Assembly (NCBI GenBank): GCA_038043465.1
Contig: JBBTBX010000020.1
Span: forward strand, 1-26,541
DNA: 26,541 nt
Reading direction: 5' to 3'
Source: SXRF01 sp038043465
GTDB lineage: Bacteria; Pseudomonadota; Alphaproteobacteria; Rickettsiales; SXRF01
A program made the position numbers and the translations under genes. A model generated the notes under the pieces. The model had not been told where the DNA came from. It saw nothing but the letters and a program-made list of their open reading frames with translations, and searched no databases. Below are positions 22,552-26,541 of this stretch, piece after piece. Positions within the stretch are counted from its first letter, which is position 1. Every line of letters starts with the position of its first letter.

Positions 22552-25500
22552 TGATATAAAATCTATCCTTATAATCGGCGCGGGGCCGATTGTAATCGGG
22601 CAGGCGTGCGAATTTGATTATTCGGGGACGCAGGCTTGTAAGGCACTGCGAGCCGAGGGTTACCGCGTGATATTGGTTAATTCCAACCCGGCAACGATCA
22701 TGACCGATCCTGACCTTGCCGATGCGACTTATATCGAGCCGATTATTCCGGAAATGGTGGAAAAAATTATTGCTAAGGAAAAGCCGGACGCGCTTCTTCC
22801 AACCATGGGTGGGCAGACCGCGCTTAATTGTGCCAAGGCACTGGCGGAAAGCGGTGTTCTTGCCAAATATAATGTTGAGCTTATTGGCGCGAAGCTGGAA
22901 TCAATAAACAAAGCCGAGGATCGCCAGCTTTTTAATGAGGCGATGAAAAAAATTGGGCTGGAAGTTCCCAAAAATGCGGTGGTAAAATCACTGAGTGAAG
23001 CGCGCGAAGCTATGAAACATATAGGGCTTCCGGCAATCATCCGCCCATCATTCACTATGGGCGGGGCAGGTGGCGGCATTGCTTATAACCACGAAGAATT
23101 TGAACAGATAATTTTAAGCGGTCTGGATGCTTCCCCGATTGGCGAGGTGCTGATTGATGAATCAGTTTTAGGCTGGAAAGAATTTGAGATGGAGGTGGTG
23201 CGCGATAAAGCGGATAACTGCATCATCATCTGTTCCATTGAAAATATTGATCCTATGGGTGTGCATACCGGGGACTCCATAACTGTTGCTCCGGCTCTGA
23301 CGCTCACTGATAAAGAATACCAGAAAATGCGCAATGCTTCTTTTGCTGTGCTGCGTGAAATTGGTGTGGATACGGGTGGCTCAAATGTGCAGTTCGCAGT
23401 TAACCCTGTCGATGGGCGGATGCTGGTTATTGAGATGAATCCCCGCGTGTCGCGCAGCTCTGCCCTTGCTTCAAAAGCCACTGGTTTCCCAATTGCCAAA
23501 GTAGCTGCCAAACTTGCTGTCGGTTACACACTCGATGAAATATCAAATGATGTAGTAAGTGGTCAGCGGTCAGTGGGCAGCGGTCAGGAAAAAGAGCTTG
23601 CTTTGCTGACAACTGACAACCGACCGCCGACAACTGAAATGCCAGCTTCTTTTGAGCCGACAATTGATTATATCGTAGTAAAGGTTCCCCGTTTTACCTT
23701 TGAGAAATTTGCAGGTAGTGAGCCGATTCTCACCACTGCCATGAAATCAGTTGGTGAATCCATGGCTATGGGGCGCAATTTTAAGGAAGCACTGCAAAAA
23801 GCCTTGCGTTCTCTGGAAACCGGACTTACCGGTCTTAATGAAGTTGAGCTTAAAGATGCTGATGAAGCCAGAAGCGAACTTTCGCGTCCAACGCCAGACC
23901 GCTTGCTGGTTGCTGCGCAGGCACTGCTTCTTGGTGTAAGTGTGGAAGAAATTTGCGCAATTGCCAAATATGATCCGTGGTTTGTGAGGCAAATTGATGA
24001 ATTAGTAAGTGCTGAGTTGAGAGTGAAGAGTGCAGAGTTTAAGAACAATCTTAGCACTAAGCAATCAGAACTCAGAACTCTCAAACGCGATGGTTTTTCT
24101 GATAGACGTTTGGAAGAATTGGCTGGCTTGGAAAAAGGAGCGATTACTGCCCTCCGCAAAGAACTTGGCATCCACCCTGTTTATAAACGTGTGGATACTT
24201 GCGCTGCCGAGTTTGATTCCGACACGCCGTATATGTATTCAACCTATGAAGGCATGGGCGCGGAGTGCGAATCACGCCCAACTGACAAAGAAAAAATCAT
24301 CATTCTCGGTGGCGGACCAAACAGGATCGGGCAAGGGATTGAGTTTGATTATTGCTGCGTTCATGCTGCTTATGCGCTGCGCGAGGCTGGTTTTGAAACC
24401 ATCATGGTCAATTGCAACCCGGAAACTGTATCTACGGATTATGATACTTCTGACCGCCTGTATTTCGAGCCGCTTACGGTAGAGGATGTTTTTGAAATTA
24501 TCCATACTGAACAGAGAAACGGTAAAGTTAAGGGGGTTATTGTACAGTTTGGAGGACAGACACCACTTAAATTGGCAAGAGCTTTAGAGATTGAATTTGG
24601 AAAAGATATAATTATCGGCACATCTCCTGATTCTATTGACCTTGCTGAAGATCGCGACCGATTCCGTGAACTGGTAGAAAAACTTAAACTGCAGCAACCC
24701 AAAAGTGCCATAGGCCGTTCAATTAATGAAGTGGTTGGTGCTGCTGATAATATAGGGTTCCCGCTATTAGTGCGCCCATCTTATGTCCTTGGTGGACGAG
24801 CAATGAAAATTATTTATGATAAGCAATCACTTGAACAATATGTGGGCGAAATCATCAAGATGTTTGGTGATGGGCCTATTCTGATTGATTCTTACCTGCA
24901 AAGCGCAACGGAGCTGGATGTTGATTGCCTGCGTGATTCTAGCGGCAAAACTTTTGTGGCAGGGATTATGCAGCATATTGAAGAAGCCGGGATTCATTCC
25001 GGTGATTCTGCCTGCTCGCTTCCTGCTTATTCACTTGATGATAAAATCCTGGAAGAAATAAAAAAACAAACTGAAAAGCTTGCTAATGCTTTGAGCGTTG
25101 TTGGTCTTATGAATGTGCAGTTTGCGGTGAAAGATGGCGAGATATACTTAATCGAAGTAAATCCACGCGCCAGCCGGACAGTTCCATTTGTTGCCAAATC
25201 AATTGGTATTCCTATCGCAAAAATAGCGGCGCGCCTCATGGCAGGTGCATCTCTGAAAGATGCGAGTTTGGAGTATGGAGTTTGGAGTGTAGTAGAAAAT
25301 TCTCAAAACTCAGCACTCAGCACTCAGCACTCATTAAAACATGTTGCCGTGAAAGAGGCAGTGTTTCCTTTTGCTCGTTTTGCCGGTGTTGATGTAATAT
25401 TAGGGCCGGAAATGAAATCTACCGGCGAAGCAATGGGAATTGATTCTGATTTCCCACGCGCCTTTGCTAAATCACAACTTTCGGCGGGCAGCACTATCCC

Positions 25501-25909
25501 AAAAAGCGGCGCGGTATTTGTTTCGGTTAAAGAATCTGACAAGCCGGCAATAACTTCCGCTGTGCGCGAACTTATATCGCTTGGTTTTTCAATTATAGCT
25601 ACACGCGGGACTGCAAAATATTTGAGTGAGCAAGGGCTGGAAGTGGCTGTGGTAAATAAAGTTCGCGAGGGTAGACCGCATATTGTTGATATGCTGAAAG
25701 ATAGTAAAATAGCTATGGTAATAAACACCACCGAGGGCGGACAGTCAGTTGCTGATTCTTTCAGTATCCGCCGTACTGCTCTGCTTGGAAAAATCCCATA
25801 TTACACCACCGTTGCAGGAGCAAACGCTATTGCCAGCGCGATTTCTGCGATTAATACCGGAGGGGGGCTTGACGTACGCTCCATTCAGTCGTACTTTAGC
25901 AAGCAATAA
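22538..25909 (+). CDS. carB: Carbamoyl-phosphate synthase large subunit, with three in-frame repeat insertions
   Basis: 1123 residues against a usual 1070-1080. It makes carbamoyl phosphate from bicarbonate, ammonia and two ATP. The two ATP-grasp halves are clear: the first opens IIGAGPIVIGQACEFDYSG, the second ILGGGPNRIGQGIEFDYCC. The C-terminal MGS-like allosteric domain contains IATRGTAKYLSEQG. The extra length comes from three heptamer palindromes, near residues 340-367 (within the first ATP-grasp half, before ASFEPTIDY), 491-516 (oligomerisation region, before LKRDGFSD) and 910-932 (before VAVKEAVFPFARF). All lie where family members vary in length, so the enzyme is probably active; CarB is normally needed for growth without pyrimidines and arginine. 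Confidence 0.97.
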   Translation: MPKRNDIKSILIIGAGPIVIGQACEFDYSGTQACKALRAEGYRVILVNSNPATIMTDPDLADATYIEPIIPEMVEKIIAKEKPDALLPTMGGQTALNCAKALAESGVLAKYNVELIGAKLESINKAEDRQLFNEAMKKIGLEVPKNAVVKSLSEAREAMKHIGLPAIIRPSFTMGGAGGGIAYNHEEFEQIILSGLDASPIGEVLIDESVLGWKEFEMEVVRDKADNCIIICSIENIDPMGVHTGDSITVAPALTLTDKEYQKMRNASFAVLREIGVDTGGSNVQFAVNPVDGRMLVIEMNPRVSRSSALASKATGFPIAKVAAKLAVGYTLDEISNDVVSGQRSVGSGQEKELALLTTDNRPPTTEMPASFEPTIDYIVVKVPRFTFEKFAGSEPILTTAMKSVGESMAMGRNFKEALQKALRSLETGLTGLNEVELKDADEARSELSRPTPDRLLVAAQALLLGVSVEEICAIAKYDPWFVRQIDELVSAELRVKSAEFKNNLSTKQSELRTLKRDGFSDRRLEELAGLEKGAITALRKELGIHPVYKRVDTCAAEFDSDTPYMYSTYEGMGAECESRPTDKEKIIILGGGPNRIGQGIEFDYCCVHAAYALREAGFETIMVNCNPETVSTDYDTSDRLYFEPLTVEDVFEIIHTEQRNGKVKGVIVQFGGQTPLKLARALEIEFGKDIIIGTSPDSIDLAEDRDRFRELVEKLKLQQPKSAIGRSINEVVGAADNIGFPLLVRPSYVLGGRAMKIIYDKQSLEQYVGEIIKMFGDGPILIDSYLQSATELDVDCLRDSSGKTFVAGIMQHIEEAGIHSGDSACSLPAYSLDDKILEEIKKQTEKLANALSVVGLMNVQFAVKDGEIYLIEVNPRASRTVPFVAKSIGIPIAKIAARLMAGASLKDASLEYGVWSVVENSQNSALSTQHSLKHVAVKEAVFPFARFAGVDVILGPEMKSTGEAMGIDSDFPRAFAKSQLSAGSTIPKSGAVFVSVKESDKPAITSAVRELISLGFSIIATRGTAKYLSEQGLEVAVVNKVREGRPHIVDMLKDSKIAMVINTTEGGQSVADSFSIRRTALLGKIPYYTTVAGANAIASAISAINTGGGLDVRSIQSYFSKQ
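23558..23636. repeat. Two-arm heptamer palindrome H7, in frame in carB
   Basis: The left arm (23558-23587) has units like AGCGGTC. The right arm (23606-23636) has units like CTGACAA. The spacer is 18 bp. In the right arm, TGA recurs every seven bases; the unit whose TGA would be in the carB frame (23621-23623) is CGA, coding Arg. Confidence 0.9.
24008..24085. repeat. Two-arm heptamer palindrome H8, in frame in carB
   Basis: The left arm (24008-24042) has units like AGTGCTG and AGTGCAG. The right arm (24051-24085) has units like TCAGAAC. The spacer is 8 bp. It is translated as an extra charged segment before the conserved LKRDGFSD motif. Confidence 0.88.
25264..25333. repeat. Two-arm heptamer palindrome H9, in frame in carB
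   Basis: The left arm (25264-25291) has units like GAGTTTG. The right arm (25302-25333) has units like CTCAGCA, three of them identical. The spacer is 10 bp. It codes for a Ser/Gln/Asn-rich segment before the C-terminal part of the second half. Confidence 0.9.
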
Positions 25910-25937
25910 AAAATTATTTTCATCTTAATTATAGCGA

Positions 25938-25954
25938 AAGAATCCCGGATTCTT
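25938..25954 (+). terminator. Small hairpin after carB
   Basis: AAGAATC and GATTCTT pair around CCG, followed by a T-rich stretch (GGTTTTCTTGTGTTT). The stem is short, so it is at most a weak terminator between carB and greA. Confidence 0.35.
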
Positions 25955-25998
25955 GCGGTTTTCTTGTGTTTAATTATGGTGAAGGGGGAGAAAAGAAA

Positions 25999-26472
25999 AT
26001 GGAAAAATTTCCTATAACTGCTGCTGGCTATGCCCGCCTTGAGGCTGAACTGAAACAAAGAAAGTCAATTGAACGTCCGGCGATTATTGAGGCTATTTCC
26101 GAAGCGCGAGCGCATGGAGATTTAAAGGAAAATGCTGAATATCACGCAGCAAAGGAAAAGCAGAGTTTTATCGAAGGGCGCATTAAGGAATTAGAAGCGG
26201 TTATTTCGCGCGCCAATGTTATTGATGTGAAATCTCTGGCTTGTGACAGTATAAAATTTGGAGCAACAGTAAAACTGGTGGACGAAGATAGCGAAGAAGA
26301 AAGCACCTACCAGATTGTTGGTGAACATGAGGCCGACATCAATATGAACCTTATATCTATAACCGCACCAATCGCCCGCGCCATGATCAGCAAGAAAAAA
26401 GGCGACAGCGTTGAAGTTAAGACACCAAAAGGTGGCAGGAATTACGAGATACTCGAGATTAAGTATATTTAA
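25999..26472 (+). CDS. greA: Transcription elongation factor GreA
   Basis: 157 residues from ATG 25999, which has GGGGGAG at 25984-25990, 8 bases upstream; the frame is open 11 codons farther upstream, but length and ribosome-binding site support this start. The N-terminal coiled coil carries DLKENAEYHAAKE with the acidic tip that activates RNA cleavage in backtracked RNA polymerase. The C-terminal FKBP-like domain (KKGDSVEVKTPKG) binds polymerase. Greater distance and a strong ribosome-binding site suggest it is not tightly coupled to carB. Confidence 0.95.
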   Translation: MEKFPITAAGYARLEAELKQRKSIERPAIIEAISEARAHGDLKENAEYHAAKEKQSFIEGRIKELEAVISRANVIDVKSLACDSIKFGATVKLVDEDSEEESTYQIVGEHEADINMNLISITAPIARAMISKKKGDSVEVKTPKGGRNYEILEIKYI

Positions 26473-26494
26473 TTTTTTTCGGCTAGCGCCCATT

Positions 26495-26541
26495 CTATTT
26501 TGAAGTGCAACGGTTAAAAATTTCCTGAGGTGTTTTCCACC
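26495..26541 (-). CDS. 3' end of a probable IS30-type transposase, cut by the window edge
   Basis: The minus strand reads WKTPQEIFNRCTSK and stop. The pattern W/F-K-T-P-x-E-x-F resembles the C-terminus of IS30-family transposases. It lies 22 bp after greA, so an insertion sequence probably begins here and continues to the right. With only 15 codons visible this is a tentative call. Confidence 0.4.
   Translation of the reverse strand, partial: WKTPQEIFNRCTSK

Noticed and set aside
22538..25909. Excess length of carB as a sign of frameshift or misassembly
   Set aside because: The frame and conserved motifs are intact throughout; the extra residues coincide with three defined repeat elements.

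Overview
The window looks like the chromosome of an uncultured, fairly AT-rich alphaproteobacterium. This rests on gene content and order (carA-carB-greA, lepA, bolA next to a glutaredoxin remnant, a cysI-cysG-cysH-cysD-cysNC sulfate-assimilation operon) and on palindromic repeats inserted in frame in genes, a habit best known from Rickettsiales. No rRNA or marker phylogeny is available, so the placement is an inference.

Layout. (1) 1-2312: the tip of an integrated element, with a tyrosine integrase, a hypothetical gene and the start of another gene, next to the 3' end of a tRNA-Ser(GCU) gene (2313-2404). (2) 2592-13386, minus strand: a sulfur operon read cysI, cysG (N-terminal type), cysH, cysD, cysNC, then a 1207-residue flavin/iron-sulfur oxidoreductase. 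No cysJ is visible, so the last protein is a good candidate for the electron donor of sulfite reductase. Two insertions interrupt the operon: a four-helix-bundle (23S rRNA IVP family) gene with inverted-repeat arms between cysH and cysD, and a zeta-toxin module flanked by a 52-bp direct duplication of the first codons of the oxidoreductase gene. (3) 13502-14923: prepilin peptidase, bolA, a decayed monothiol glutaredoxin and a small unknown gene. (4) 14996-19483, minus strand: lepA, an RNA m5U methyltransferase, a secreted cysteine-rich protein, a YdcH-like protein and pgsA. (5) 19633-21027: a secreted parallel beta-helix protein with a C8 tract near its start. (6) 21314-26472, plus strand: a near-consensus promoter, carA, carB and greA. 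(7) 26495-26541: the 3' end of a probable IS30-type transposase.

The most unusual feature is a family of repeats built from degenerate tandem 7-bp units, often as two facing arms around a short spacer. They are inserted without breaking the frame in carB (three times) and the oxidoreductase gene (four times), and one covers the start of cysNC. The same architecture, with a four-helix-bundle gene as the spacer, lies between cysD and cysH. This suggests (inference) that the gene-bearing unit is the full form of a mobile element whose gene-less derivatives sit in coding sequences. In two arms whose sense strand carries TGA every 7 bp, the unit whose TGA would fall in frame reads CGA. Other palindrome types occur in cysG, in the oxidoreductase gene, after bolA and ahead of the zeta gene.
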